A DNA stretch of 64,000 nucleotides from Streptomyces sp. NBC_00557 (GCF_036345995.1 NZ_CP107796.1:1426001-1490000), one strand, 5' to 3'. Shown: positions 15,016 to 25,850, counted from the first letter of the stretch. Numbers and translations: made by a program. Notes: generated from the sequence alone by a model not told the origin.

Positions 15016-15324
15016 GTGTCAGCCCAGGACTACGACAGTCAGCTTCTTGAGTCGGTGGCGGTCCGCCGGCGTCGGTTGCGTGATGCCGTGTTGTTCGGTG
15101 CGCAGCGGCAGCGGCGCACCGTGGATGAGCGGCTCGGGAAGGCGTTCGCGGGTGTGGTGATCGCCGCGGTGGTGTGCGCCGGTTGTGTGGGGTGGTCGTT
15201 CATCTCGCACCGGGTGATCGGGAAGGGGCCTTACGGGACGTCGGTGCCTGCCCCGGCCGTACCCTCCGCGCCCGCCTCCGGTAAGGCCGACGGAGCACCG
15301 CAGTCTGCGAATTCGGCTCGATGA
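15016..15324 (+). CDS. T7SS small single-pass membrane protein
   Basis: A 102-residue protein from GTG 15016. A basic N-terminal half (SVAVRRRRLRDAVLFGAQRQ) is followed by one membrane helix (AFAGVVIAAVVCAGCVGWSF, about 43-62) and a Pro/Ala/Ser-rich outer tail. The topology is N-in, C-out by the positive-inside rule. It sits 13 bases before eccD, a usual position in Streptomyces T7SS clusters for a small component that may stand in for the membrane part of EccB. I do not recognise a named family. Confidence 0.75.
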   Translation: MSAQDYDSQLLESVAVRRRRLRDAVLFGAQRQRRTVDERLGKAFAGVVIAAVVCAGCVGWSFISHRVIGKGPYGTSVPAPAVPSAPASGKADGAPQSANSAR

Positions 15325-15337
15325 TAGGTTCGAACGC

Positions 15338-16702
15338 GTGATATCCCGGGGGATTGTGAACCGTACGGCGCTGAGTCGGGTGACGTTGGTCGGTGAACGA
15401 CGGCGGGTGGATCTGGTGCTGCCGTCCCGGGAGCCGGTCGGGCTGTTGCTGCCGGAGGTGATGCGGCTTCTCGAGGACCGGGTGGACGAGCGTCCCCTGG
15501 TCCGGCATCTGGTGAAGGCCGACGGCAGCGCCCTGGAGCCGGATGACACGTTGGAGTCGGCCGAAGTGCCCGACGGTGCTGTGCTGCGTCTGGTGCGGGT
15601 CGAGGATGCGCCGTCCGCGCCGGTGGTCCATGACGTGAGTGACGAGGCGGCCGGCGATCTGGATGTGCGGGGCTGGCGGTGGGACGCGCGGGCGCGGCGG
15701 ATCGCGGCAGCGGGCGCGGGCGTGGTGTGGGCACTCGCCGCCGGGTTCATCGCCCGGCAGGGTTTCGAGGCCAGGGCCGCCGGATGGGGACTCCTTGTGA
15801 GTGCCGTGGTCGCCGCGGTGGCCGGTGTGCTGCTGGGCAGGGCCGGGCGCAAGGGACTGGCCGCGGCTCTGGTCGGGGTGAGTGCCGCTGTGGGCGCCCA
15901 GGGTGCTTGGGCGTTGGCCGACGCCCAAGCATGGTCGGGGGCGGTACGGCTGGCGGCGCTGCTCTCGGTCGTCGTGATGGCATTGCTGCTGCTCGGCTGG
16001 TTCTCGTCGTTCGGGCGGGGTGCTCTGCTGGGGGCAGGGGCCGTGGCCGGCGCCGGTGCGTTCTGGGAGGTCGCGCTCGCCTTCCAGGCGGGTGGTACGA
16101 GTGCGGGTGAATCGGCTCGCGCCGGGGCCTTGCTGGCCGTGGTGTCCGTGGTGGCGCTCGGGGTGCTGCCGCGGTTGGCGCTCGCCGCATCCGGACTGTC
16201 CGGGTTGGACGACCGGCGCTCCTCGGGAACATCGGTCAGTCGTTACCAGGTGGCCGCCGCCCTGGCCGCCACGCACCGAGGGTTGGCGCTGGCGACGGTC
16301 GTCACCGCGGTCTCCGGTGCCGTCGCCGGAGTGCTGGCGGTGCGTGCCATCACCGTATGGACGGCTGCGCTGGCCGTCACCGTCACGTTCGTCCTCGCGC
16401 TGCGGGCGCGCGCCTACCCGCTGGTTGCGGAGGTGGTTGCGCTGTTCGCGGCGTCCATGGTGGTGGCGTTGCGGCTGGCCTGGTTGTGGCTGGAGCACTC
16501 CGGACCGACAGCTCCGCTCGCCGTTCTCGGCGTACTGGTCGTGCTGTCCTTGGGTGTGCTTGCCGTGCAGCCCGCCGAGCATGTGCGGGTGCGGCTGCGC
16601 AAGGCCGGCGACGTGCTGGAGTCGACCGCTGTGATCGCTCTGTTCCCGCTGCTGCTCGGGGTGTTCGGGGTGTACGGGCGGCTGCTGGGCACCTTCGCCT
16701 GA
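15338..16702 (+). CDS. eccD: EccD, T7SS membrane channel component
   Basis: A 454-residue protein with the EccD layout. The N-terminal ubiquitin-like YukD domain spans about 1-100 (SRVTLVGERRRVDLVLPSRE, then LLPEVMRLLEDRV and GAVLRLVRVED). About eleven membrane helices follow from residue 130 to the end. EccD dimers form the main membrane-spanning part of the ESX inner-membrane pore and work with EccC, encoded two genes later. The GTG at 15338 is used; a second GTG at 15356 would remove only six residues. The spacing to both neighbours is a few bases, consistent with one operon. Confidence 0.88.
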   Translation: MISRGIVNRTALSRVTLVGERRRVDLVLPSREPVGLLLPEVMRLLEDRVDERPLVRHLVKADGSALEPDDTLESAEVPDGAVLRLVRVEDAPSAPVVHDVSDEAAGDLDVRGWRWDARARRIAAAGAGVVWALAAGFIARQGFEARAAGWGLLVSAVVAAVAGVLLGRAGRKGLAAALVGVSAAVGAQGAWALADAQAWSGAVRLAALLSVVVMALLLLGWFSSFGRGALLGAGAVAGAGAFWEVALAFQAGGTSAGESARAGALLAVVSVVALGVLPRLALAASGLSGLDDRRSSGTSVSRYQVAAALAATHRGLALATVVTAVSGAVAGVLAVRAITVWTAALAVTVTFVLALRARAYPLVAEVVALFAASMVVALRLAWLWLEHSGPTAPLAVLGVLVVLSLGVLAVQPAEHVRVRLRKAGDVLESTAVIALFPLLLGVFGVYGRLLGTFA

Positions 16703-16715
16703 GGAGGGGGCAGTG

Positions 16716-17978
16716 ATGACGACTCCAGGCCGCTGGCAGGACGACGTGCTGCGCGACCTGAACCGTGCTTCTGCCGAGGACGACGCCAGGCAGGAGTCCT
16801 CCTCTGAGGACGCTCGGCCTCCGCTGCCCGTACGCGACTTGGATGAGGAGCGTCCGCGTCCGGGGCAGCCCGGCACCGCCTCCAGCGCGGGGCGTGCCAC
16901 CGAGCCTGATCCACGCACGGATGCCCCATCGCCCCTCCCGCTTGCGCCGCATCAGGCACCATCACGCCCTGCGGCCGAAGCCCGCCTGCGCCATGCCGCG
17001 CCGTCTCCGAGCGCCCCTCCCGCCGTACGGCCGCCCCGTCAGGTCCGGCTGCCGATGGCGACGCCGGAGCCGGTGCCGACGCTCGACCCGCGCCTCGCCA
17101 TCGCACTCGGTTCCCCACAGCATGGTGATTCGCTGGTCCGGCGTTCGGGCCGGTCGCTGCGCAAGCTGGCCTCGTCGGCCGCGCAGGAGGTCGCCGAGGA
17201 GAGCCGACTGGGCGGCATGGTGCAGCAGCCGGTGACCACGGGCCGCGTGATCGCGGTGACGTCGATCCGCGGCGGTGTCGGCAAGACCACGACCGCCGCG
17301 CTGCTGTCGCGGGCGTTCAGCCACTACCGGCACGATCCCGTACTCGCCCTCGAGGCGGACGCCGCCCTTGGCACGCTGCCGGTGCGGATGGGCGCGCAGT
17401 CCGTCCGCTGGTCATGTGTCGAGCTCGCCCGGATCCTCACTCCGTCGATGCAACTGACCGACGTCACCGGCTACCTTGTGCCCGTCGCGGACGGTGGCTG
17501 GCTGCTGCCCGCCAGTCAGGGACGGGTGGGCGCCCCACTGGACGTTGCGACCTACCGCACCGTCACACTCGCGCTACGACGCTACTTCGCGGTCACGGTG
17601 GTCGACTGCGAGACACTGCCCGGCGAGGTGGCCCGCACCGCGATGGACACCGCACACGCGCGTGTGGTCGTCGCCCCGCTCACCGCGGAGGGCGTGGGCG
17701 GTACCCGGATCGTCCTGGACTGGCTCGGCGGGCTGCCTCATGCCGCGCTGGCCTCCACCGTGGTGGCCCTCACCTCGAACACTCCCGACGCGAACCTCGA
17801 CCTGAAGGCCGCCACGGCCCACCTGCGGGAAACCGGAGTCACCCTCGTGCATCTGCCCTACGACCGGCACCTGGCCGGTGGCGGACCGATCATGACCGAC
17901 CGGCTGGGTGCGGCCACGCGCCGCGCGGCCACCCAGCTCGCCGCCGAGTCCCTGCACAGGGCGGTGCGGGTGCGGTGA
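16716..17978 (+). CDS. MinD/ParA-like ATPase of the T7SS cluster
   Basis: A 420-residue protein. The first 170 residues are Pro/Ala-rich and probably disordered. From about 180 there is a deviant-Walker-A SIMIBI ATPase: VTSIRGGVGKTTTAALLSRA, a DPVLALEADAALGTLPVRMG switch region, and VTVVDCETLPGEVARTAMDT. It resembles the EspI/MinD-like ATPases encoded beside eccC and eccD, thought to regulate secretion or place the machine. The ATG at 16716 has AGGAGG eight bases upstream and is preferred over the adjacent GTG at 16713. Its stop overlaps the EccC start by four bases. Confidence 0.85.
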   Translation: MTTPGRWQDDVLRDLNRASAEDDARQESSSEDARPPLPVRDLDEERPRPGQPGTASSAGRATEPDPRTDAPSPLPLAPHQAPSRPAAEARLRHAAPSPSAPPAVRPPRQVRLPMATPEPVPTLDPRLAIALGSPQHGDSLVRRSGRSLRKLASSAAQEVAEESRLGGMVQQPVTTGRVIAVTSIRGGVGKTTTAALLSRAFSHYRHDPVLALEADAALGTLPVRMGAQSVRWSCVELARILTPSMQLTDVTGYLVPVADGGWLLPASQGRVGAPLDVATYRTVTLALRRYFAVTVVDCETLPGEVARTAMDTAHARVVVAPLTAEGVGGTRIVLDWLGGLPHAALASTVVALTSNTPDANLDLKAATAHLRETGVTLVHLPYDRHLAGGGPIMTDRLGAATRRAATQLAAESLHRAVRVR

Positions 17979-20900
17979 CACAGCAGCAGGTCCACCGTCC
18001 GGCCCGCTCGACGCGCCCCCTGCTCCCGCCGCCGGCCCGCACGATCGAACCGCCGCCGAACCTGCCCGAGGGCAAGACCGGCAGCCCGGCGACCGCGCTG
18101 TTGCCGATGGCCGGTGTCATGAGCTCGGTCGTGATGATGACGGTGATCCGGTCCAGTCAGTTCGCGGGCCTGGGCGCCGTCGTGCTCGTCATCGCGCTGC
18201 TCGGTGCGGTCGCTCTGTTCCTGTCGCAGCGTGGCAAGGCCCAGCGGCAGCGGCGCGTCCAGCGCGAGCGGTACCTGGAGTACCTGGAGGAACTACGCGC
18301 CGAGTTGGGCGCGGCCGAGCGGGAGCGCCGCCGCGTGGCCCGGGTTCTCCACCCCGCGCCCACCGCCCTGTACGACGTCCTGCGTGATCCCGCCCGGCTG
18401 TGGGAGCGGCGCCGCACGGACACAGACTTCCTTCACGTGCGGGTCGGTGTCGGCGACGTACCCGTGCAGGAGCTGACCATCGGCCAGCAGGCGGTCGGAG
18501 GCGTGCTCACACCGCCCGACCCGTTCATGCTGAACGAGGCGCGCGCCCTGCAGGCCCGCTACACCACCGTGTCCGACCATCCGTTGACCGTGCCACTGGA
18601 CCGGGCCGGCAACGTCAGCATCGTCGGCGACCGGGAGGGCGTCCTGCGCGTCGCCCGCGCCCTGCTTGTGCAGGCTGCCGTGACCCACGCACCGGACGAC
18701 GTGGCCATCGCGCTCGCCGCCCCCGGGGACCGTATCGAGGAGTGGGAGTGGGCGAAGTGGCTCCCGCACGTCCTCGACCCGCACAGCCATGACGGCGCCC
18801 TCGCAGCGCGTCGTGTCGCCCCTGGCATGGCTCAGCTGGCTCAGGTGATCGGTACGGATCTGGGACGGCGCGCCTCGTACGCGGCCGAAGTGCGCCGGGG
18901 GCTGTCCGACAACAAGGCGCTCGCTCTGACCGACCGGCTGCTGGTCCTCAGCGACGCGCACGGGGAAAACGCCGTCGAGCTTCCGCGTCCGGATGCCGCC
19001 GTCGCCCTGGACAACATGGGCGTCACCGTCCTGCACCTGCTCGCCGAACAGATCCACGAACCCGATCACGTCTCCGTACGCATCACCGTCGACGGCGACC
19101 AGGTCACAGTGGAGGACCTGCGCGGACAGCAGGTTGTGACGATGCACGGAGCGGCCGACCGCACCAGCCTCGCTGAAGCCGAAGGCCTCGCACGGGCGCT
19201 TGCGCCGCTGAGGCTGTCCGCGGAGTCTGCCGCGGAGGGCACGCCCGTCTCCGGCCCGGTCGACTTCCCGAAGCTGCTCGGCATCGACGACATGGCCGCC
19301 CTCGACCCGGCCCGGCAGTGGGCGCCGCGCGGGGAACGGGACTTTCTGCGGGTGCCGATCGGCCTGGACGACCGGCACCAGCCGGTGCTGCTCGACCTGA
19401 AGGAGTCCGCCGAACTCGGCATGGGCCCGCACGGGCTGTGCGTCGGCGCGACCGGCTCGGGAAAGAGCGAACTGCTGCGCACCCTCGTCCTGGCTCTGGT
19501 GACGACGCACGCGCCGGAGGACCTGGCGATGGTGCTCATCGACTACAAGGGCGGTGCCACCTTCGCCCCGTTCGCTTCTCTGCCACACGTGGCAGGTGTC
19601 ATCACGAACCTGGAGAACCAGGCCGGACTGGTAGAGCGCGTCCACACCTCCCTCGCCGGCGAGATCAAACGACGCCAGCAGGTCCTCAAGGACGCGGGCA
19701 ACGTCGCCGACATCGGCCACTACCGCACCCTGCGCGCCACCACCCGGCCCGACCTCGAGCCGCTGCCGCATCTGTTCGTCGTCATCGACGAGTTCGGCGA
19801 ACTCCTCACCGCAAAACCGGACTTCATCGACCTGTTCCTGTCGATCGGCCGCATCGGCCGCTCCATCGGTGTCCACCTGCTGCTGTCCAGCCAGCGCATC
19901 GAAGGCGGCAAGCTCAAAGGTCTGGAGACGTATCTGTCGTACCGGCTCGGTCTGCGCACGTTCTCAGCGGACGAGTCGCGTACGGTCCTGGAGACCACCG
20001 ACGCCTTCCACCTGCCGCCCCTGCCCGGCTTCGGCTACCTCAAGGTCGACACCTCCACCTACACCCGCTTCAAGGCGGGCTTCGTCTCGGGCGCGTACCG
20101 CGGCCCCGCCGTACGAGACAGCGGTGCTGACGCCGACCCGCTGGCCCAGCCCTATCCGGCGTTCAACACCCCCGTCGCAGAGACACCTATGCCGGGCGAG
20201 GACGCCCCGGTGCCACGTGAGCGCGAGACGGGGCCGACGGTCCTCAGCGTCGCGGTCGGCCGGCTCACCGACGCCGCCGAACCGGTACGACGGATCTGGC
20301 TGCCCCCGCTGCCCGAAACCCTCACGCTCGACACGGCCGCCGGCCCGGTACAGGCATCCGCCGACGGCCTCGGACTCACCCACGCCGGCAGCGCGTTGCA
20401 GGTGCCACTCGGCGTTCTCGACGATCCCGCCCGGCAGTGGCAGGGCCCGTGGCTGCACGACATGAACACCGCCGGAGGCCACACCGCCGTCATCGGCGGC
20501 CCGGCCTCCGGCAAAACAACCCTGCTACGCACCCTCACGCTCTCCCTCGCCCTCACCCACACCCCACGCGACGTCGCCGTCTACGGCCTGGACCTGGCTG
20601 GCGGCGGACTGACCGCCCTCGCGAACCTGCCGCACGTCGGCGGCATCGCGACCCGCACCGACCACGAGCGCGTCGCCCGCACCGTCGCCGAGGTACGCGC
20701 CATGCTCGCCGAGCGCGAGGAAATCTTCCGCGAACGGGGCATCGACTCCATCGAGCAGCTGCGGGCCTTGCGCGAACGAGGGGAACTTCCCCAGCTCGGC
20801 TCCACCGACGTGGTGCTGCTCATCGACGGATTCGGCGCCCTGCGCGACGAGTTCGCCCACCTCGACGACGACATCGCCGACCTCCTCAAACGTGGCAGCG

Positions 20901-21979
20901 GCTACGGCATCCACCTCGTGGCGGGCATGCTCCGCTGGAACGACGTACGCATCGCCACCCAGTCCCTGTTCGGCAGCCGCATCGAACTGCGCCTCAATGA
21001 CCCCGCCGACTCCTCCGTCGACCGCAAACTCTCCGTGACCCTCTCGGCGAACACCCCCGGCCGGGCCCTGACGGACGGCAAACTGTTCGCACAGGCGGCA
21101 CTCCCCCGCATCGACGCGCAAGCCACCACGGACGGCCTCGGCCCGGCCCTGGAGCAGGCAGCGGCCACCCTGCGCGCCACCTGGCACGGTGAGCCCGCCG
21201 CCCCCGTGCGGGTGCTGCCGACCAGGCTGCCCGCGCAGCGCCTGCCCTCCACCGTGGCGGAACCGCGCGCGATCCCGATCGGCGTCGACCAGGACACCCT
21301 CTCCCCGACCGTCCTGGACCTGTTCGGCACGGACCAGCACCTGCTCGTCCTCGGTGACAACGAGTGCGGCAAGACGAACCTGCTCAGGCTCGTCTCCCGC
21401 TCCCTCATCGACCGCTACGACAAGGATGAACTGGTCTTCGGCATCTTCGACCCTCGGCGCGGTCTGCGCGGCGTCATCCCCGAGCCCTACCGCGGCGGCT
21501 ACGCGCACAACACCGCCCTCTCCCAGGCACTCGCCACCGGCATCGCCACCGAACTGGTCAAACGCCTGCCGGAAGCCCCCGACCCCGACGCCCTGACCGA
21601 CGAGCCGTCCTTCACCGGCCCTCGGATCGTGATCCTCGTCGACGACTACGACATCCTCACCGCGGCCGGGCAGCAGCCCCTTGCCCCGTTCCTGCCGTAC
21701 ATCTCATCCGCCCGCGACATCGGCCTGCACTTCGTCGTCGCCCGCCGGGTCGCCGGAGCCTCGCGCGCCCTGTATGAGCCATTTCTGACGGCCCTGCGTG
21801 AAACCGGCACCACGGCCCTGGTGATGACGGGTGACCGCACCGAAGGCCAGCTCTTCCCCGGCCTGTACGCCTCCCCCCAGCCGCCCGGCCGCGGCACCCT
21901 GGTCCGCCGTGGCCGCCGCCACCAGCTGATCCAGACCGCCCTCGCACACGAGACGGAACCCACGGAGACGCCCGCATGA
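17975..21979 (+). CDS. eccC: EccC, T7SS FtsK/SpoIIIE-type motor ATPase
   Basis: A 1,334-residue fused EccCa-EccCb motor starting at GTG 17975, where GTGA overlaps the upstream stop. Two membrane helices lie at about 38-85 (LLPMAGVMSSVVMMTVIRSS and the following AVVLVIALLGAVALFL). Three FtsK/SpoIIIE domains follow, with Walker A sites GATGSGKSELL (about 490), GGPASGKTTLL (about 840) and GDNECGKTNLL (about 1125), so the nucleotide-binding lysine is kept in all three. Domain 1 has LFVVIDEFGELL as Walker B. EccC recognises ESX substrates through its C-terminal domain and drives export through EccD. It is full length compared with the family. Confidence 0.92.
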   Translation: MTQQQVHRPARSTRPLLPPPARTIEPPPNLPEGKTGSPATALLPMAGVMSSVVMMTVIRSSQFAGLGAVVLVIALLGAVALFLSQRGKAQRQRRVQRERYLEYLEELRAELGAAERERRRVARVLHPAPTALYDVLRDPARLWERRRTDTDFLHVRVGVGDVPVQELTIGQQAVGGVLTPPDPFMLNEARALQARYTTVSDHPLTVPLDRAGNVSIVGDREGVLRVARALLVQAAVTHAPDDVAIALAAPGDRIEEWEWAKWLPHVLDPHSHDGALAARRVAPGMAQLAQVIGTDLGRRASYAAEVRRGLSDNKALALTDRLLVLSDAHGENAVELPRPDAAVALDNMGVTVLHLLAEQIHEPDHVSVRITVDGDQVTVEDLRGQQVVTMHGAADRTSLAEAEGLARALAPLRLSAESAAEGTPVSGPVDFPKLLGIDDMAALDPARQWAPRGERDFLRVPIGLDDRHQPVLLDLKESAELGMGPHGLCVGATGSGKSELLRTLVLALVTTHAPEDLAMVLIDYKGGATFAPFASLPHVAGVITNLENQAGLVERVHTSLAGEIKRRQQVLKDAGNVADIGHYRTLRATTRPDLEPLPHLFVVIDEFGELLTAKPDFIDLFLSIGRIGRSIGVHLLLSSQRIEGGKLKGLETYLSYRLGLRTFSADESRTVLETTDAFHLPPLPGFGYLKVDTSTYTRFKAGFVSGAYRGPAVRDSGADADPLAQPYPAFNTPVAETPMPGEDAPVPRERETGPTVLSVAVGRLTDAAEPVRRIWLPPLPETLTLDTAAGPVQASADGLGLTHAGSALQVPLGVLDDPARQWQGPWLHDMNTAGGHTAVIGGPASGKTTLLRTLTLSLALTHTPRDVAVYGLDLAGGGLTALANLPHVGGIATRTDHERVARTVAEVRAMLAEREEIFRERGIDSIEQLRALRERGELPQLGSTDVVLLIDGFGALRDEFAHLDDDIADLLKRGSGYGIHLVAGMLRWNDVRIATQSLFGSRIELRLNDPADSSVDRKLSVTLSANTPGRALTDGKLFAQAALPRIDAQATTDGLGPALEQAAATLRATWHGEPAAPVRVLPTRLPAQRLPSTVAEPRAIPIGVDQDTLSPTVLDLFGTDQHLLVLGDNECGKTNLLRLVSRSLIDRYDKDELVFGIFDPRRGLRGVIPEPYRGGYAHNTALSQALATGIATELVKRLPEAPDPDALTDEPSFTGPRIVILVDDYDILTAAGQQPLAPFLPYISSARDIGLHFVVARRVAGASRALYEPFLTALRETGTTALVMTGDRTEGQLFPGLYASPQPPGRGTLVRRGRRHQLIQTALAHETEPTETPA

Positions 21980-23400
21980 CCAAGGACGTCATCGCGCTCA
22001 CCGAGAAGACGCCCGACGCACGGACACTGCTGGCCGCCCTGTACGCCGGCGGCCCCGACCTGAGCCTGACCACCACGGACGACGGCGCGGTCATCCACCT
22101 GTGCTCACCGGCCGGCCGCCCCCTGGTCTCCGTCGAGTCCCCGCTCCTTGTCCACGTACCGGGCGAGGCCGAACGCCTCCTCAGCCCGCACATCACCCCA
22201 CCACAGCCGCCGTACTGGTGGACCGAGACCCGCGCCTCCACCGCCATCCCCGCTGCAGAACCACTCGCCGGATCCGTCTGCGGACGCCTGACGATGCTGC
22301 TCGGCGGAACAACCTGGCCGCCAGAGGCGGCCCGCACTGCAGTCGTGGAGACACCCCAGGACGGCGACGACGTCACAGCGACCCGGCTGCCGGACGGCGC
22401 CCTGCCTGCCGTCGACGTCCTCACCGAGTCCACCGCGGTGGTCATCGCCGACCGCTCGATCCTGCCTCTCACCACCTGGCTCTCCGACATCCTGCGCTCA
22501 ACGGCAGCGACCGGCCGTGCCCTGCACATCGTCACCCCGCCCCACGTCCGCCTCACCCTGCCCCTGCGCATGACCCTCGTCGGCGCACCGAACCGCTGGG
22601 TCGTCAAGAATCCGGAAGGCGGCTACTACGACGGCCTGTCCGGCGCCGTACTCGCCTGGCAGAACGGCACCTTCGCACCGACGGTCACTCCGGCCAAGGT
22701 CGCGGACGCCTTCACGCGAGGGGCACAGCACACCGAAGAACGCCGACTCACCCTCGCGCTGCGCACCGTCCGCTCCCCCAATACCGACCTCGTGCTCGGC
22801 ACCGCGCTGGAAACAGCATGGCGCCACCTCACCGGTGCCCCACCCACCGGCTGGGGCACAGCCGAGCCGATCAACCTCCCCTGGTCACCCCGTCAGCTGA
22901 CCGAACTGGCCCGGAGCCGCTCCCCACAGCCCACCCACGCCTTGGTTATCGGTCCCCCTGACCAACCGGCCATAGCGACCCACCGCACCACCCGCACCAC
23001 GGCCGGCATCGCAGAGGACGTCACCCTCACCATCGGCTACCCGACAGCCGAACAAGCCCCCCTGGACGCCATCGAGCCCCTAGCCGCCGAACTCGTCGAC
23101 GCCCACGGCCTGGCCACCATGCTGACCACACTGACAGTAGCCAGCGCCGACCTGACCTTGGCCCCCGTCCTTACCGCCCCACCGATCCCGATCACGTTTA
23201 CCCTCGGTGCCAGGGACGTCGGAGCCATAGGACTCACCCACGCCCGCCGCCCCCCGCTCCCGATAAAGCCCGTACAACTCGGCACAACAACGAACCCGGC
23301 CCTGCACTATCCCCTCGGCAACGGAACCGACGCCGACGCCTGGCCAGCGCTGCAGACCCTCACCGCGCACTTGAAGTCCGGGACCCCGAACACGGTGTGA
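21976..23400 (+). CDS. DUF6177 family T7SS-associated protein
   Basis: A 474-residue soluble protein whose ATG overlaps the eccC stop (ATGA). MTKDVIALTEKTPDARTLLA and VVIADRSILPLTTWLSDIL agree with DUF6177, a family that follows eccC in Streptomyces T7SS clusters. It also has LHIVTPPHVRLTLPLRMTL and WVVKNPEGGYYDGLSGAVLA segments. Its role is not established; the position suggests a cytosolic accessory of the motor. It is the last gene of the operon. EccB, EccE and a mycosin protease are not in the window. Confidence 0.85.
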   Translation: MTKDVIALTEKTPDARTLLAALYAGGPDLSLTTTDDGAVIHLCSPAGRPLVSVESPLLVHVPGEAERLLSPHITPPQPPYWWTETRASTAIPAAEPLAGSVCGRLTMLLGGTTWPPEAARTAVVETPQDGDDVTATRLPDGALPAVDVLTESTAVVIADRSILPLTTWLSDILRSTAATGRALHIVTPPHVRLTLPLRMTLVGAPNRWVVKNPEGGYYDGLSGAVLAWQNGTFAPTVTPAKVADAFTRGAQHTEERRLTLALRTVRSPNTDLVLGTALETAWRHLTGAPPTGWGTAEPINLPWSPRQLTELARSRSPQPTHALVIGPPDQPAIATHRTTRTTAGIAEDVTLTIGYPTAEQAPLDAIEPLAAELVDAHGLATMLTTLTVASADLTLAPVLTAPPIPITFTLGARDVGAIGLTHARRPPLPIKPVQLGTTTNPALHYPLGNGTDADAWPALQTLTAHLKSGTPNTV

Positions 23401-23525
23401 AGGCCCTCGCCCTCGCGTGGGAGGCGGCTTTCTCGGCCTCGCCGCATTGCTGTGCTGCTACACGCGACTGGTCCCGCCCACCACGTAGGGCACCGTCTAA
23501 AGGCCCCATGGGGCCCCGGGTCGGC

Positions 23526-25479
23526 TCAGGCATCGGCGGACCCGGACGATCCGGACGGCGGTCCGTCCTGCCTGAGCAGGTCAGTGGCGCGGTAGGAGGT
23601 CTCGTCCGCGTCGGACGGGAGAAAGCGGCTGGCTCTGCCGCTCCAGGTAACGACGAGTTCGTCGCGGGCACGGGTGGCGGCGACGAACACCAAAGAGAGG
23701 CCCGCTGTCCCTCCTGCCGGTAGCGGTCCGGATTCGTGAGCCGGTACTGCTCGATCCGCTGGTGCGGCACCTGGCCCTCGCCTACAGACGTCAGGAACAC
23801 ACGCTGGAACTCCAGCCCTTTGAAGCGGTGAATGGTGCCGATACGGACGGCGTCCAGGCCGGGACGGACTCCGTCCTTACCGGGTTCCACGGCCAGCAGC
23901 CCGAACTCCCTGACGAAGACGTTGGCGAACTCTTGCGCGGAGCCCCCGTCGGGAACGCTCACGGCCATCGCCGAATAGGGCGTGCCGTACGCTCGTGGCG
24001 TTCCTTGATCAGTACGGCGCCAGCGCGCATCTCGGTCCGCCGATCCGGAGCACACCAGAGCTGGCGCGAGGCCCGTCAGCACGGACCGATAGCCGTCGAG
24101 GCTGTCGGTGCCGGTGTCCAGGTCGTCGAAACGCTCGCCCTCGATGAGACGGTTGGCGCTGCCCAGGATCTGCCGGGTGGTGCGGTAGTTAAAAGTGAGG
24201 CGGCGTGAGGCCCGGCCACGCACCTCCATGCGCCTCGTCGACAACGATGTGCCGGTAGCGGGGCTTCAGCCACATCCCGCTGCCCGCCTCCCGGTGGACG
24301 AGGTCCCGACCACCCTGCTCTTCCTTGTAGCGGGCCTGCTCCTCGACGCGGGCCATGCGGCGCTGCTCGAGTCCGGCCGCCCGGTCGGCGATGAGCGCAT
24401 ACGTGGTCCGCCGCGTCGCGTCCAGGTGAGCTCGGTAGGCCTGGACGAGCTGCCACACCTCATGGCGCTGCGCCGTGCTGATGCGGGGGCGTCCCGACCG
24501 GGTGACGCGCCGGTAGGAGTCCCAGCTGCCGCACCCATGGGCGAGGATTACATGCCTGAACTCGGCGTCCAGGAAGTCCGCGTCGCACGCCAGTAGGTCC
24601 GTCTCGGTGAGCACGGTGTGCCACAGAGCCATCGCCGCATCGTCGTCCAAGGGCAGGCCCAGGTCCAGGCGGGACTCCGAGACGACCTCGTGGGCGAGTG
24701 CGTCAACAGACTCGACGTCGACGCGGCGCAGCAGCTCGTCGCCGCCGAGTTGGCGCAGTCGCTCCTTCAGGTCCAGGGCCAGATTGGTGTTGTAGGTGGT
24801 GAGAAGAACCGGGCGTGAGTGGCCGGGCGGCAGCCTGTCGACGAGATGGCAGACGCGGTGCAGCGCGACGACGGTCTTGCCGGTGCCGGGGCCGCCGGTC
24901 ACTTTCGCTGAGCCCTTGACGTCCGCTGTAGCGATGCGGTGTTGCTCAGGGTGGAGGAACAGCCGCCAAGCGTCGAAGCTTCTACCCAAGGCGTCGAGCA
25001 CCGCATCGTCGTCGGTCTCCGCCTGGAAGACGGCACGCTTGGCTGCCCGCGCCCAGTCGCCGGTGTTGACCTCCTCGTCAGCCCGCCACTTGTCCGTGAT
25101 GTGCCAGCGTACGTCGTCCGGGTCCATACCGCCGCGCAGGGCGAGGAGGACGTCACGGGTGAGTTCGGGAAGATTGTGGGCGAGCAGTTTGTCCCGCTGC
25201 TCGCCCTGTGGTGACCTTGTCGAGGGTCGGCAGCAGGGACGGCACCACGCTGAGGTCGGTGAGGGCGCGGTGGCCGTACCGCGCGAAGAGTGGGACAGCC
25301 CGGTCGCCCAGCGGGACGACGTTCTCGCTGACCTCGCTCTGGTCGACGACTTCGACACCGCCCGAGACGGGGTTGATCTCCACGGTGAAGCGGGCGAGTT
25401 CGTCACGGGCGCGTGCTCCGTCGCGGACCGCGAGGACCTGCATCACGTCTCCGCCATCCGTCGGCAGCAGCAGCACCAT
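23526..25479 (-). pseudogene. UvrD-like superfamily 1 helicase, multiply broken
   Basis: Minus-strand remains of a UvrD/Rep-like helicase of the kind with an N-terminal nuclease/toxin-like region. Readable parts, in order: FTVEINPVSGGVEVVDQSEV; frameshift near 25205; VTGGPGTGKTVVALHRV (Walker A); LLTTYNTNLALDLKERL; YRHIVVDEA, where motif II is followed by a deletion near 24230; LTFNYRTTRQILGSANRL; IGTIHRFKGLEFQRVFLTSV; frameshift near 23700; FVAATRARDELVVTW; and ASRFLPSDADETSYRATDLL to a TGA at 23526. At least two frameshifts and one internal deletion removing motif III rule out activity. Confidence 0.88.
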
Positions 25480-25544
25480 GCAGTGGCTGTCGGCCCAGGA
25501 GCTGGAGTAGGGGGCCGCCCCGGACGTCCTCGCCTCAGGCGGAG

Positions 25545-25850
25545 CCCCGCAACGGCTACCTCGGCCCCGAACGTCGCGCCAGCTCCGGCACCTACTCCCA
25601 TCCCAAGGAACGCCACCAGCACATCCTGGCCCGCTCTACCTTCTCCGAGATCGAGACTGCCCACTGGGACCACACCCTCGTCCGGGACCTCAACTCCGTG
25701 ATCGGGTGGGTGTTCAGCCTCTCCTACAGCAGCCCCGCCCAACTCGGCGACCAGATCGACGCCATCGAGCGTGACCTCCGACAGGCACACGGCCCGAGCA
25801 ATCCACTTCCTCTGCGCAGCGTTGTTGCTGTGAGCCACGGATGGCCTCCA
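25545..25850 (+). pseudogene. SAM methyltransferase C-terminal remnant
   Basis: The reading GYLGPERRASSGTYSHPKER, then FSEIETAHWDHTLVRDLNSV and FSLSYSSPAQLGDQIDAIER, is the C-terminal part of a Streptomyces class I methyltransferase. The homologous ending is lost and replaced by unrelated sequence after about 25790. The SAM-binding N-terminal half is absent. It partly overlaps the 5' edge of the broken helicase on the other strand. Confidence 0.6.
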